A DNA stretch of 64,000 nucleotides, taken from Patiria pectinifera. Lineage: Eukaryota > Echinodermata > Asteroidea > Valvatida > Asterinidae. Positions 15,201 to 30,200 of this stretch are shown one piece after another. The stretch's first letter is position 1; the number at the start of each line of letters is the position of its first letter. Location: NCBI GenBank assembly GCA_029964075.1, contig CM057129.1, positions 21,257,430 to 21,321,429 on the forward strand, in the 5' to 3' direction. The position numbers and the translations under genes were made by a program. A model generated the notes under the pieces. The model had not been told where the DNA came from. It saw nothing but the letters and a program-made list of their open reading frames with translations, and ran no database searches.

Positions 15201-18200
15201 TCTACTTCTTCACAAAAACGAGGCATATGTTTGTACACAGCATGCGCGTATATAAAATGTATACATTTTAGAATGCAGATGCGTCACTTCGTCAAAACGC
15301 AAATTGTGGAGGCTTCATATTTCTAAGTATAGCACACGTGTAAAATCAATGAGACTAAGTGACAAATACATATTGGTCACTTTGTCAAAACGAAAAACTT
15401 AGTGTGTAGCACTTTCAACACTTTCAACACAGCATAATTAACAAACGATTTAATTTTGTGTCTCGAAATTTGGTAATCATGTAGAAGAAATCATAAAATC
15501 TCAGATTTCAGAAAATCTTGGTTTTGGACGGATGCGTAACTTCGTCAAAACGGTGACGATTTTAGGTACCTGTTTGGTTTCAAGAACATCAAATCCCATT
15601 ATATGCAGCCAAAGTTGAGAGTCTTTTCATAAAGCTGAGATATCAAAGTGGTAACAACAAATTTATCAGATTGAATATCACATGCATATTGTTTTAGTTC
15701 ATCTAACTAAGGCAAGCAATTCAGAATTCCAAATCTCCTGTTGTGCCAGGATAAAGCTGAAAATGGAGATGAAGCCAATATTTTTGGGAAAACCCCCCAG
15801 CCTAGGAGTGATTGATAATCAACAAGCTAAGTTGATTGTCTCTGATGTTCAATCGTTAACCTGCAACTTGCTGACCAATGATTGCTGTTTGTTTCTGTCA
15901 AAGGGCCACAAGCAATAAAACCATTTTTTTATAAAATATCCACCTCTAACCTTTTTGATCAACGCTGGGGTCCACTGGCACCCCACTTGCACCGTCAGCA
16001 GCTCCCCGTCTGATGATGTCTGTATCTGCAAAGGCTTGGTCTCCATCAGAGATGTCGGCTCTACTGAGTGTAAGCGTGGTTTCAATTTGCTGAAGAAGTG
16101 ACTGGGATTGCGATAGCAGCAGGCTGGAATAATTCAACTGAGTCTGTGTAGATAGTGTATGGGGAACAATAAAAGATAGAAAGTTGCTGGCAAGAAAACT
16201 TGGCATACCAACAACAAACTATTGACAAATCGGTAAACAAAACATGAAATTTGCACCACTGGTATAGTAACTATGGCGGCTGAGCATTTCTGAAAGTGGA
16301 GGGGCACAAGACATACATTTCTGAAGTGGGGAAACGAAAAGAAGGCGAGCGAAGAAAACATTTTCGAGAAGGTGGGAAGCAAATGTCCCCTTGATCCCGC
16401 TTCTGCCACCTATGACTGGCTGTGAATGCATCATCTAATAGTTGCTTTGGTTGTAGTGAATGATAAACTAAAGAGAGGTTTGAAGTCATTCTTTGTATGA
16501 GTTAAAATTGCAAAATATAAGCTTTTTGACACACTAACCTGTACTGATTTTTACATTTTACGTTTATGATAACAAGTACTTGAATTGTTAGAATCACAAT
16601 ATCTCTCTAACTTGTGTGATTTTTAAATCCATTGTATGTAACAGTGTCAAGCATCTTGATGGCAGGTGGTATGAGTTTGAATGTGCCAGGAGCAAGAAAG
16701 AGAAATCAAACCACTATGTCCAGAAATCTCACCTCGGTTTGATTAATGACGGACCCAATTTGTCGGAGCGTATCTTCGATATCGTCTAATAACGTGTGGG
16801 TGTCAGTCGCTATCTGAATAGTGGCTAGGAACTGTGTCTCTGCCGAGCTAACAGTGGTACTTAAGGCATTGCTGGCTGATGACTGCAAACAAAAAATCAA
16901 TCATTTCAGAGAAACTTAAACAAAAAACTCAAATTGAGTTGAGCTACCTTCGGCTCCACAAAAAAGGTTTTTGTAGAAACAATAGGGTTTTCTATTTGTA
17001 TTAATGCATCTGTAGCATTTGCACTGACAATATGGCAAATGATTGAAAGTTTTAAGTACCCTAACTCCAACAACATAAATGAACTTCAATTTGTTTAATG
17101 TACTTGGACTTCAACGAAGTAAAAATACATTGGAGAAGGTCAAAATCCATCGTCAAAATAAAACAGTGCATGTGATGCAATCATGGTCACGTATACACAA
17201 ACTTTAAGCAGTGCAAACTGTACATGTACAGGGTTCCTTATGAGGTAGAAAACACAATAGAACAATAGATCCCACAAGGAAGTCTTTAGAAATCTATCTA
17301 CCCCATAAGGGAAACGCTGCAGTGTTTGAGATTTCAATAGTAACAAAGGAAAACAAAAGAAGCGCAACAAAGGTCTTCCCCACAAGTACACGTATGTACG
17401 GCTGTGTACATAGACATGTGTGAAATCTTGGTTGAAGATGGGAGATGGTAGATGAAGAGGGAAGATGTACATTTTATTTACCAAGTTTTGCCGTTCAACA
17501 GTTATGAAATGATGTGACCGGCAAAAGCTGATATGAAAATGAAGCAATGCCTACCTGTGATGTGATCGTGGTCAGCAATGCCCCAGCATCCCGTGATGCG
17601 TTCTGGCTTCTCATCAGCTCCGCCCTGATCAGTCTCTCCTGTTCATCAAAGGACACCACCGTCAACCCATCCAGCTTGCCCTGGGCCATGGCAGGCAGCA
17701 AGGTGACCGAAGTGTTCCACACACCCAAGGTATCTACATGACTTCGAGCCGTTTGGTTGGCCTGACGGACTCCCTCCAGGACAGACTCAGCCTGAGCTTG
17801 CAGAGCTTGGACGCGCTCCAGCTGGATAGTGGCATTGTTGAGGAGCATCTGTGAGTCCTCCATGGCTTGGCCCACCTGTTTTGTATCCAATTATAGTAAA
17901 ACTTCTTTATTACACCTTATATATTCTGTGAGCTAAATGCACTTCTCTCAATGTTCCAAAGCCTCAGGGAAGTAAAAGTGGCTATTCCAGATGCATAGCT
18001 TGCACCTGAGCTCACAACTGGTGGGTAGTAGTAGGGTATAGTAACAACCACGATTAGCTCCTAGATATCACATGAGCTATTGCCGTTTGCAGGTTAGCCA
18101 CGCCCATTAGACAACCACATGGAATTTTGTACGTTCAGTTTTGTTTGTCTCACAAACAATGGGTTAGTTAACCTAACCCTGCCAGACGCAACACAGTGCA

Positions 18201-21200
18201 TCAGGTGGAAAAGTCTGGTGCACTGTAATGCTTTCAGCTACAATATATCACCTGTGCATAAATGGCCAGTTCTGAAACAATGAAAGCTAATCCCACTGAA
18301 CAATGCCTCTGTTGTATCCTGCTGTGGTGGGTGACCAAAGACTCTGAGGCAGTTTGGCCTTGAGACTTTTGGCCTGATGGATCTATCTGCACCGGGCAGG
18401 CTTGTCATTATTTTAGACAAGTGTTGCATGTTGCTGCATTCGGCAGGGTTTCTAGCCAAAATTCCCTGGAAGGTTAGGGTTAACAGTGCATCCCAAAGTG
18501 ATCCTGGGGTTTTTTTGGTACAAAAAGAGAGGTTTTGCAAATGAACGGATACGGTTAGCACGTCAGATAGGTCATCAGTTTGCCTGTGGTCTTGTGACGT
18601 CCAGAGTACCCAACTGGCTATCGGCAATGCGTGTACACTGCAAGAACATATTGCTCGGCACCCGTCAGTGTGAAATGACAGTGTCTTGTCAATTTTCATC
18701 CTCATTATGTGTTGGTTTAATAAATCATTTATTATTTGATTAAAAGAGGATGAATTGCTGAACAAATATGTGCCTTTTGTCTTTGTCTTGGATGCTGCCA
18801 TTTTGAATTAGTAACAGTTCTGATAACTATTATATGCCTATGCCAACACAATGTGAAACAATGGAACAGTCGATAGAAACAGTTACAGATACCTATGCGT
18901 ACACATCCATTCGGATGCGTAACCTCTCTATTACCAAAGCTGTAATGATAGACAAATAAAACCGGATGCAAGAATTTCACAGGAGGGTTTAATAAAGATT
19001 CCAGTTTTCAACTCAGTTTTGGTTTGAAAATTTACACAACTTACCATCAGGACAAGGCCGTCCACTTTTGCCACAAACTCCTGCTCATCGATGCCTTGGA
19101 TCTGACCCCTCAGCCCAGCAAAGCTGGCCAGGGTGGCGTTGAGCTGGGTCACGGTCTGAGTGACCTGGGGTCGTAGGACCACCAGCTCCGAGTCCCGCTG
19201 TTGGAGGTCATTCAGGAGGCTTGCCTGGTCCCACAGGAGCGTCCAGAGGGCGCTGAGGTCCACAGTGGAGTTCTGGAGTGTGTCCACACACTGATCACAT
19301 CCTGACCATGAAAAAGGTGGTAGATTTACGTTTTAAGTTTAATATACCTAGTAGTCAGTTCATATCATCATGCCTATCACAAGCAATAATAAGTTTTATG
19401 AAAGGGTTCCTGGTTTTCAAAGTAATTTTTAAAAATCTGTAGATGGTTCAGCAACTCGGGAAATTCTCAAAATAAGGGTTAAGGTCCAATAAACTTGTTA
19501 GTCCATGTATCGCCCTAAGGAGCCCTGCCCTACCCCATCCTAACCGGGCACCACATTATTTTGTGGATTCACCAGGGAATAAATACAATGTAATACAATG
19601 TAGTACATGTATTAAGTGGGTAAAGTTGTACATTGAGTACTTACTGCTGCATCCTGTGTCAGTGAAGTTGACGTACGTCGGTAGACACTGGTCACAACGA
19701 CGTGAGCCGACGCCCACTTTACACGGACACTGACCAGTGATGACATCACAAAAGGCTAGGGCCCCGCCCTCTGAGCCGATGACATCGCAATCACATCCTG
19801 AAAGCAAATTGCGTGACCGAGTTCATATAATGGTTATTATAGAGTAGCATAATTGAAACGTTTACATTTCAATAAGAGATTGACCATTCTGTGTGTGCTT
19901 TGTTTAAAGATATAGTCCATCATTTGTAACTTGTGCATTTTGTTCATTTGAAGCAACAAAAGTGTTCAAAATCTAATGAAGGATACTGAACAACTAACCT
20001 GATGAAGTTTCAGCTCAGCTTCAGCTGTATATTCCGAAAAAAACAGCATTCTAGGATCTCAATTTCAAATCAAAGTTGCTGAATCATGTTTTGAATTGGG
20101 CCTGAATTCAGCGTCCGAGACACATTCTCACTGAGCTGGTTGCAGCTATACGCAATGTCCCGCACTGATCCGACAAATTATAGCAAACAACACGAGCATG
20201 TGCGTCGTGCCAATGCTTGTACGCGCTTCGCCGAATAAAAAAAACGAACTACTAATTTAAATTTTCCTACGGTGCGTCTTAAGACGCACCGTTGGAAAGG
20301 CCTTCTTTTGTTGATTACTTCAAAATGACAGCTTGCCAGAAAGCATAATTTCACAGGGAGTTTAGTCCCCTTACTATCTTTCAACCAAGTATGTTTTTCA
20401 ACAATAATTACGCCAGTTACTTTTCGGATGGCTGCAAATGATGGACTCTGACTTTAAAGAGCATTGCTCAAATTTATAAAATATGTCAGTGAAGGGCAAA
20501 ACTCAATATTGAATCTATATCATCCCGACACATATCCCATCTTACGAATAGTTGTTGAAATTGATTGCTTTTAGAATTTTTTTAATACAAAGTCCTGGTC
20601 CAAATTTCAACCGCAGAATTCTGAGCTAAGGGTCACCATTCCTTTCCAAATAGCACTAGCAAATAAATTCTGCGCTAATCCTGTAAGCACAGAATCCTTA
20701 CGTACAGGATGAACATTATGCTGCAAGTGCAAATTCCATGCTTACCCACGAAATGCACTAAACACTTTTTTCTGATTTTGCCATGAAATTAGCCGAGGTT
20801 TTGCATGTTTAAACAGAATGTGTTAGTTTGATCATATATCAGTTCACTTTCACTACTGACATGTCATACCACAGTTGTACATATCGATGGTGTTTTCACG
20901 AAGTGACAAAAAATCCTCAATACCCTGCAAAAAGGTGATCCCGAGATAATCGCATTTGGAGTTGATCCTTTTTTCAAAACACATGTTCGACAAGTTTGTA
21001 GTTATAGGTTTTGGAAATTTTGGCATTGTCAAGTAATGTAGGCTTTGTTCTTTGCTTATTAAAGTTGTTTGTTAAAAGTCTCTCTTATTTAAACAGTGAT
21101 TCATTAATAAAGATAGTTTACACTTCGTGAAAACAGCAAGACGCAGAGGCCACTATTATTTTTGCCATTTCTTTCTACACACTCTTTATCACTTCCTGAA

Positions 21201-24200
21201 AACATACAATGTTGCGAGAATTGCTACATTATCACGTGCAGAGCGTGCGCATCTGTTCTTGATCAACATCGTTCGGGGCGCGCGTCCGCTCTCATCTTAA
21301 CACAGATAATCCCTCTGGCCCTCGTGAAAACAAATAAACACAGAGTTCAGGCTTTTTGTCAAATGTTTGTTTACGATAATTACAAAAGTAAACAATGTTT
21401 CACTTTGAAACTTGGTCAAATTATTCTTTTTGTCAAATGCAATAATATGGCCTGCAGCAAAACTCAACATTCAAAAATTATCGATTTTCCAAGTTTTTTT
21501 CACTTCGTGAAAACACTGACATTATGTATTGAGTTCAGCTTACCTGTACATGCCTGTTGAGGCAGCCCATAATAACCCAGCTGGCACTGGTCACATTTCT
21601 CCCCAACAACATTACCCTGGCAGGAGCAGACCCCATCCTCACCACACTGCAGGCTGCTCGAGCCAAACTCATTGCATTGGCATGCCTGGCAGCCCTCGGA
21701 CGAGAAGTTGTAGAAGTTGGGCAGGCAGACGTCGCAGCGTCGATTACCGACACCAGGGAGGCAGGGGCACTGGCCTGTGGAGTGGTGGCAGGGGTCGCTA
21801 GTGGAACCGGCAGAGTCACAGTTGCAATCTAAAAGGGAAAAATAAGGAAAAAATAATGTAAATTTCTTCACGGGACGTTCACATTTCATGACATCTTGAG
21901 AAAAAAAAAGGTTCAATTTCAAATTTGTGGTAAGAACACTTGCCTCGTGGACTTACCTTCAGGAAACGACCCTTAGATAACCCTTGTTCAAATTCAATTT
22001 TTGATTTGCAGAAGTCACACACGTAGAAGTGAACTGCTAGTAATGAATAATTGATTAAAGTTGGTTAGTGCCTGCATGCTGAGCATTATTTTTATTACTT
22101 TTTTGAAATTTTGATCAGTTGAAAGAAAAACCAGTATAGGCCTATTGTATTTCTGCATGTAACTTTCTAATCAAGGTTAATTTGAGCTTGCTTATTCAAT
22201 TAAGAAATTTAAGATAAACGTTATCATTGTAACAATAAATTCTCTATGTCCAAGATGTTAACGCATGGCCCTTTGAAGCATCTCGAGAAGTTCTTTGGAT
22301 TACTAGATATTCCAATTTCTGACGTCAGTAAGACAACACCTAAGTGGTTTTAGGCTCACTCAAAGTCTGCCAGGTTTACACAGGCCAATTCAGGACTTGC
22401 CAAAATCCATATGTGCCATCTCAGTAAATGACTTCAACTTGTGGTCAATGGATTTATCCATCCTGGTTGGTATGTGAAGTCATTTCAACTTAATCATGTG
22501 CCACTGCACACAGAGTACCATTAGAACCATCAGAACCAACGGGCGCTTAGAGGTACATGCACGTGTGTGTGACGCAGTCACTTACAAACTGGATATGTAC
22601 ATGGAAGCAGAAGTATGTCTTGAAACCAGTTTTGGGATAAAGATCTCGTCATATCAACTGATTAATTTCTAGCAAGAAACTCTTTCCAGTTTAACTGCTG
22701 CAGACAAAATGCAAGTCAATTGTCAAAATTACCATATAATTTTCACAAACCTTGGCAGTTGCGCACGGAGGCATTTCCAAAGGTGAAATCCTGACACCTC
22801 TCGCAATTGAACCCCGTCGTTCGTGACCCGCAGGCCAAACACTGGCCAGTGGCTGTGTTGCACTCCTCCGTGTTGCCATTACAGAAACAAGGCGTGCAGA
22901 AGCCATTCGGAAGACTCGGCTGACCAAAGTGGAAAGCATCACAGCTGTTCAAAGGACGCAACCAGAGATGTGGTAAAGTTCACACAGGTCGTCTGAGTTA
23001 ATCCCAGACAGGGGCAATGACATTCAAGTGACCTTCATATCTCTTTACATGTACAATCATGGACAGGCCTTGCCAGCAAATATTGACAATCCTAATGACC
23101 TAATGATATTAATTAACGAATAGTGGCTGATCCAAATTTTCGAAAGAGGGTGGTTGAGGTGATCAAATCAACACAGAGACCAAAGGCCTTTACCCTCCTG
23201 CTGTTTGAACAGTCACAGACAGTCAAAAATTCAATCCTCTTAGCTACCCCTGCCATGCCTTTTACACAGGCTAGTCAATAACAGTCAGAGCATATCTCAA
23301 ATATTTAAATGTACCACACAGGGAAACTGACTAGGTGAATTAAAACAATTGAAAAGTTGAAAAAACAATTGACTGGAGCGGGGCTTGAACCTGCAACCTC
23401 CGGATAACCGTTCCGGTGCTCTACCAACTGAGCTATCCAGCCCTATGTTGGTGGCTCCTCAATGAGTCAATATCTTTGTTCAAGGGATGCTATTCAGAAG
23501 CCATAAACCAGTATGCCACACAGCCAGGGATCACACCCAAAGTCCCGATACAAACCTGGGAAATAGCAAATGGGGATCACTTGCAGAGGATACAACTTTT
23601 TTTATTACAACTTTTCAAATGAATCACACAGGGAAACTGACTAGGTAAATTAAATCTATCTTTATTAATGGAAATGATGATTCTTACGTGTTACACAGTG
23701 GTCCTAGATGGCCAGGGTTGCATGCTGAGCATGTGACATTGCCGTTTATCACTGAGCATGAGGTGGTCTGAGCCTGGGGTGGGCCGCAACGGCACATGGT
23801 ACAGTCATTGGCTGTACCATTGGTAGCATCGCCATAGAAACCATCAGCACAACTCTCACAGTTAAATCCTGTGAAACGGTGTGGGAAAAAAAAAAATGCC
23901 ATGAGAAGTAACTAAGGAGTGAATTTGTCCAAATTGACTTTCTTTTGTTTAAATTTAAAGTCAAATTTTTCAAACCGTTTACCATTATGCTGCCTCATCC
24001 TAACGAAAACCTTGATAGAATACTGCAAGAATTGGCAAACTTAACTGCCTTTCTCCATAAACTGTTAAATATTGCAGTGTAATATCCAGACATTTAAAAT
24101 ATTTTAAAGAGGTTGTGGAATGCCGAAAGTCGTTTTGTTTTTTATATTTTTTTATTGTAGAGTAGACCCATATATATCATAATGACAAAGTCCCATTCTT

Positions 24201-27200
24201 TTGTAATATGCGTTTATATGTTTATAAAACTGAAATTCATCGAGTAATTTGTTGGTCGGCAAGCGCATAATTGAAATCAACAGTAGTCGACTTCTTCGTA
24301 AAATGAGAAAAATTGTGACGTAATAAACAGGACTCGTTTATACTATGCTGCATCGGGAGTCCTGTTTATTACGTCACAATTTTCCACGTTTTGTTTGCTG
24401 CCCCCAACGACGACTTTTACACAAATTGCACGTTCGGGTTGAAACAAGACATGAAAAACAGCTCTCAAAAGTACCTTTTGTACTCATTTTTGACAGACAC
24501 AATAGTCGTTTTTATTTCATCACACCTTAGGCTACATATACCCGAAAAATGACGGAAATGTCTTCGAGCATTCCACAACCTCTTTAAAGATTTAAACAGA
24601 CAAATAATTCCCCCACAAAGAAATTACATGAATTATTAATATCTCACCCATGGTATTATGACTACATTCCATGCACTCTCCAGTCAGAGGGTCACATGAC
24701 CCGCTGTGTCCATTACAATTGCACGCCACGCACTCTCCAAAGAATGGATGGCCAGTCACATTGAATCGACGGTAACCAGCAGCACAATCCTTAATCAGGT
24801 AAAAAGGTAAAGAACTTAGAATGGAAATAAATTTAAATGAATAAAAAAGCACTGACGATTAAGTTCACCCAGCATGTCGAAGGTGTTTTAATGAAGTGAC
24901 AAAAACCTCTATATCCTGCAGGAGGATCATCCCGAGATAACCACATTTGAAGTAATACTTTTTTCAAAACACATTTTCGACAAGTTTGTAGATACAGATT
25001 AGGGCCATTTTTACACTGTCAAGTAATGCATGCTTTGATTCTTTGCTAATGCAATGTTGTTTGTTAAAAGTCTCTCTTCATTAATAAAAACTCACTAATA
25101 AAGTCTGTCTTCATTAATAAAAACTCATTAATTAAGTCTCTCTTCATTAATACAAACTCATTAATAAAGTCTCTCTTCATTAATAAAAACTCAGTTACAC
25201 TTCGTGAAAACAGAAATACGCTGATGTACACAGTCCATAGTCTCTTTGTGAAAACATAAAAAAAGTTGTGAGAAATTGTTATTTTTATGCATCATACGAC
25301 AGTGGAGTGTGCACGCACATTAATGTTCTTTTTCAACATCGTTCGCGAGCGCGCGTCCACCACTCCCATCCCGACGCGTGTAGAGCAATGTATGATCCCT
25401 CTGGCCCTGCTAGCGACGTGACTTTTTGTCACTTCGTGAAAACAAAAGAAACAAGGAGTTCAAGCTTTTTGTCAAATGTTTGTTTATGATAATTAAAAAA
25501 TTAAACAAAAGTTTGTTTTGAAACTTGATCAAATTGTTCTTTGTGTCAAATGTAATAAAATGGCCAGCAAAACTCCAAATAAAAAAGTATCTATTTTCCA
25601 GCTTTTTTTTGCTTCATGAAAACACCGACAACATCAATGTACAAGTTGAACTGTACACAACCAATTAGGTAAATGCTGGTTCACACTTGATGTGTGTCAA
25701 AATTGCATCTTTGTGATGATGTCACAGCTAATAATATTAGCACTGCCAGTTTGCAAAAGTTTTAAACCTTTTAACACTGATGAATTGTACCTAACACTTC
25801 ATACATCTGAAACACTGCTGTTGAATTACTACCAGATCTGAGCTCTTTATCAAATTGTTTCGTAAACTTTTGGGAGAAAGAACAAGATCAATTACTTGGA
25901 ATTCCGTCTACTAAATTTTGCCAACTGCTTTTTTTTTCTCTTCAAAATATATCAGAAAAAAAGAAAAGGTCTTACTTATTTTCAAGGAAAATAAATTGCA
26001 TGCAACAATGGACCTTATTCATGAGGCAGCCAATTTTGTCGTGTTCCCTGAATGTATTTCATAAATTGTTAATTGTTGAATGGGATAGCGCCAGACCATT
26101 TATGCAGGCTTATTTTACTTTTTTTTTTTTAATCTGGCTTTAAACATTAGCGAATGTTTAATTACGAATTTTAAATTATTCATTGATGCAGACTTGAATT
26201 AGTTAGTAATGTACTTGATTTCATTTCTCTTCGCAAGTTTCAAAAATGAAGATTTTTCCTCACTTTCAATTCAACATGGCCGACTTGTGAATAAGGCCCA
26301 TTCTAATTGTTTTAATTGTTATTACAATTCAACAAATGCCAGTTCTTGTTTGCTTGTTTGCTTGCTTATGAAAGCAGGGACTAGTTGAAGTATTGTTCTT
26401 ACCTCACATGAATAGCCGTTATACCCATCCCCACAGCTACACTGCTCTACGGAGAGCGCCCTCATTGCCAACGGGTCGTACAGGGGAGACTCTGGACCCG
26501 TTGCTTCAAAGTAGGTGACTTCACCAATACTGTAATGACATGAAAAAGAATGGTGTTTATTGAGATCAGCTCCCAGACTGTCAAGTTTGTAACGGTAGCG
26601 ATCGAAAATGAGGCTGCTCGAGGCATCCTACTTAAACCTCTACAAAAGATGAATTATTATATGCATACAGTGGGAGTAATTTCCCACAGAAATTTGCCAC
26701 TTTTTGATTAGGAAGATGAATATGTATGAGGTACAATTATTAAACAAAATATGATTTATTTAAGGAAAGTAGTGTGAGATTACCGGTCTTGATTGGGAAG
26801 ATGAATATGTATGAGGTACAATTACCAAAACATGATTTATTTAAGGAAAGTAGTGTGAGATTACCGGTCTTGAGGTGATGGCCACAGGTGCACCACGAAG
26901 TGAACGTATCATCTATGGACTTTGTCCACACGATACATTACTTTGTGGTGCAGTCGAGGATTTGTAGACTAAAAGCAACAGCTATGTGACAATACAGGGC
27001 CTGTTCCTCAATCAAGCCTACCTGGACTGGTGGGTCGCGACAGTAAGCGAGGCCGATACCAGAATCCCATCCACAGCACTGAGGGTCTGCACGAACTCTG
27101 ACCGCGTCACAAGTGCACTGGTGCCCACATGTAGAAACTCGGTCTCTGCAATCTGGATGGAAAATGCTTGCAAATCATCCAAAGGCACAGTTCCCAGACT

Positions 27201-30200
27201 GTGCACGTACGTATTCCCAAGGCCCTGTGGAGATACAAAAAAATGATTGCTTACTTTCACTTCTTTTGCAGATATTGAGGGTCAAAATTCCTTTAGATTC
27301 TAAAGCCTGCTTTGTCGACATAACCCCGACCACTTTGAGTTTGTCTTGTTAAAGCTTGAATACTTTTAGCACAGGGAACTAAGTTTGGTACAAACATACA
27401 AGCTGACATGTGTTTTCTTCACATGTACAATACAGACTAATGCAAGGAGTTTTATCACAGCTTAACTATCACACCCTCTGATTCAGTTTTTGCCAAAATT
27501 AACTTCCCTGCATCTATAAAAAAAAAATTGCACTGCCATCCACCGTCTGCTACAGTAAAACTCGCTTGCAATAACCAGACCAAAACCAAGCCTGTAGTTA
27601 GCTTCTTTAGGCTTTCCTAATTCATCCATATCAGGACTACTGCTGACCAGAGATAAGAACTCTGATGGCAATTTTTAAGCTGGCGAGCCTAAGCATCGTC
27701 TAATGCACTTCAGCTGGAGTGCATGTCCAACTGGCATGTACTAAATCCCACAAAAAGAGCAAGGGTTAACAAGCTATTCAGTATTCCTTACAAAAAATTG
27801 GCATGATCAAGAAGAATGCAACAATCTTCCTCCCAGTATTATTAAGCAAATCTACTTTTCCCCATTCTCTCAACATTTCAAATAAGAATGCATGGCCTCG
27901 AATTCTGTAAAGTGTAACTTTTAATCCTTGTGTCTTTTTTGTGTACTTGGTGCTTGGTTGGTTCTTCTCCTTAATACTCCGCAAGGGAGTTTTAACAGGC
28001 GGCCAGAAACTCTGGGGCAAACCCCTTCTCTTGGCGATGAGTGTTACTTGGTTCTTTTACGTGCATTGCATTACACAACACACGGGACCTACAGCTTCAC
28101 GCCCCATCTGAAGGACAAAGCAAAAGTGCCTTGCTTAAAGGGAATATACATCATTTGCTTTTGCTGTAATTTTTAGAAATGGATGGAATTGGGGGGTTGG
28201 AAATATATAGCAAATATAGTTACACTGACTTTTTTGAGGTTTTGGGTTCGAAAATGCTATAAAAACCAAAGAAAAAAAAATCATTTTCCTGTAGTCTGGT
28301 TCCCTGACTCCATTTAAAAGAGAAAAGAGCACATAGTACATACACATTGGAATTGTGGGGAGGGGAACAAGTTAGCTGGCTGTTCTCATAGGTGTGGTGT
28401 GTGTGTAATCGACAACAAGTGCGATATGGGGCCAGGGTATTTGAACAAGCCAGTTTTTTCCAAGACGGGGTCGGTCGCATTGGCATTGGAAATTGATACA
28501 AAAATACGACTTTTCTGGAAAATGACAGTATACCAGGTGCCATGACTTTACAGGATGCTTTACACTGTAATTCACTAACAGTCCATGTTGTATTTTCCCT
28601 TTAAGTCTCCAGACCCGGGCTCAAACCCACATTCTGCTGCCTTTGAAACACCAGAGCATGAGTCCGGTGTGTACATATTGGGCTTTGAAAAAGTCGTCAT
28701 CATATCTTGTCTGTCCAAGCTTGTACCTTGATATAAATCCCAGCCTCTTTGGCTACAGCAGACTCAGGGGGACCCTGGGCCGAGTAACGCAAGGAGAACC
28801 GAAGGCGACTCCCATATACACCCAGAAGATTGCCAGTCAGGGAGGGCAGTACCCAGTAGGCGTCCTGCCCAGCTTGGACTGTCACGGTGATCAGGTCAGT
28901 GTCGTTGATGGGTGCTGCAGTGGGCGAAGTGGGGAACGCGGCTTGTGTAGAGAGGTCCGAGACCAAGGTCCAATTGGCAAGGAAACTGGCATCTGTTGGT
29001 ATGGTGTGCTACACAATGCACAAAATCAAGTTAACCATTACTACAATGTATTACATTGTATAAACTGATTGAATCCATAAAACCATACAATGCTCAAGTT
29101 AACTCTTTCAGTGCCAAAGTCGTAGATGTACGAGGTATATTTGTTAGTTCGACAGTGCCAACCTCGTACATGTACGAGGTAATGTTCATACTTAAAATCG
29201 CCAAACCTCGTACATGTACGAGGTAGAGTAAGCATGTTATCACAAGGGGGCACTCTCGCTCTTTCAAATGATATCAATTTCATTCAGGAACGACCTGTAT
29301 TTATTTGTTTCGTTCGAGTTCTTGCGATAGGGCGCAGCACTGACACTCCTCTTTTTCTGCAAAAAGTGCGGAATTCCCCTGTGTGCAGGACAGTGTTTCA
29401 GGGTGTATCACTAAGTATGTGACTACTTTTGACTTTCCAATATACCAAGGATATACCAGAGAGCAACAACAACAAATTTAGTGAGTAAAACTTATTTACT
29501 TTTTTTTTTTACAGAATTTTGAACAATTACAAAAAACGCTCGAAGTTGGGCACTTTAGGGTTAAACTTTTCAAATTTCGCAGGCACTGAAAGAAGTTAAT
29601 TCAAGGGTAGCGCATCAAAAATTTACCTGACTGATCCTATTGTGTGTGCTGTCACATACTGCAGTGATTCCCATGCAGACGCACTCCAGACATCCAGTAT
29701 TGTGTAACGGTGAATTATAGAAGCTTCCTGCGACGCATCTAGCGCATGTCAAATCCTCCGCCAAATCCTTGTGGGATGAATAAACAAAATCAAGCTTTAA
29801 CCACTACCGAGATACAGTGAAATCTCAATAAGTCAAACCTCAAGGGAAGGGAATTAACAGGTTCAAAATTTGATTTAAGCAGAGTTTTTGAGTTAAGCAG
29901 GGTTGTATATCATTGTTATACCACTGAAGGGAATGGATTCTTTGTTTGACTGAACAGCTGTTTTGAGTTATCAGAGTTTGACTTATCGAGATTTCACTGT
30001 ATTTCAAGTTACTATTCTTATTTATGTTTGAAATATTTATAAATTATGCCTCTTTTAGTGAATTTGCCTAAAAGTATTTGCAATACGGCTAAAAAAAAAA
30101 CAACAAGTGTCACCCGAGCCAGCTTGTCAATTTTTTCTTGTATGCTCTCGGACAGCACTGACAATGTATACAGTTGTTATAAAATAATGTTTTTTGAAGG

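Noticed and set aside
18238-18801. 187-codon open frame on the minus strand
   Set aside because: It lies in a laminin intron, runs across a TTAA element and has no domain-like pattern. Composition gives no coding sign.
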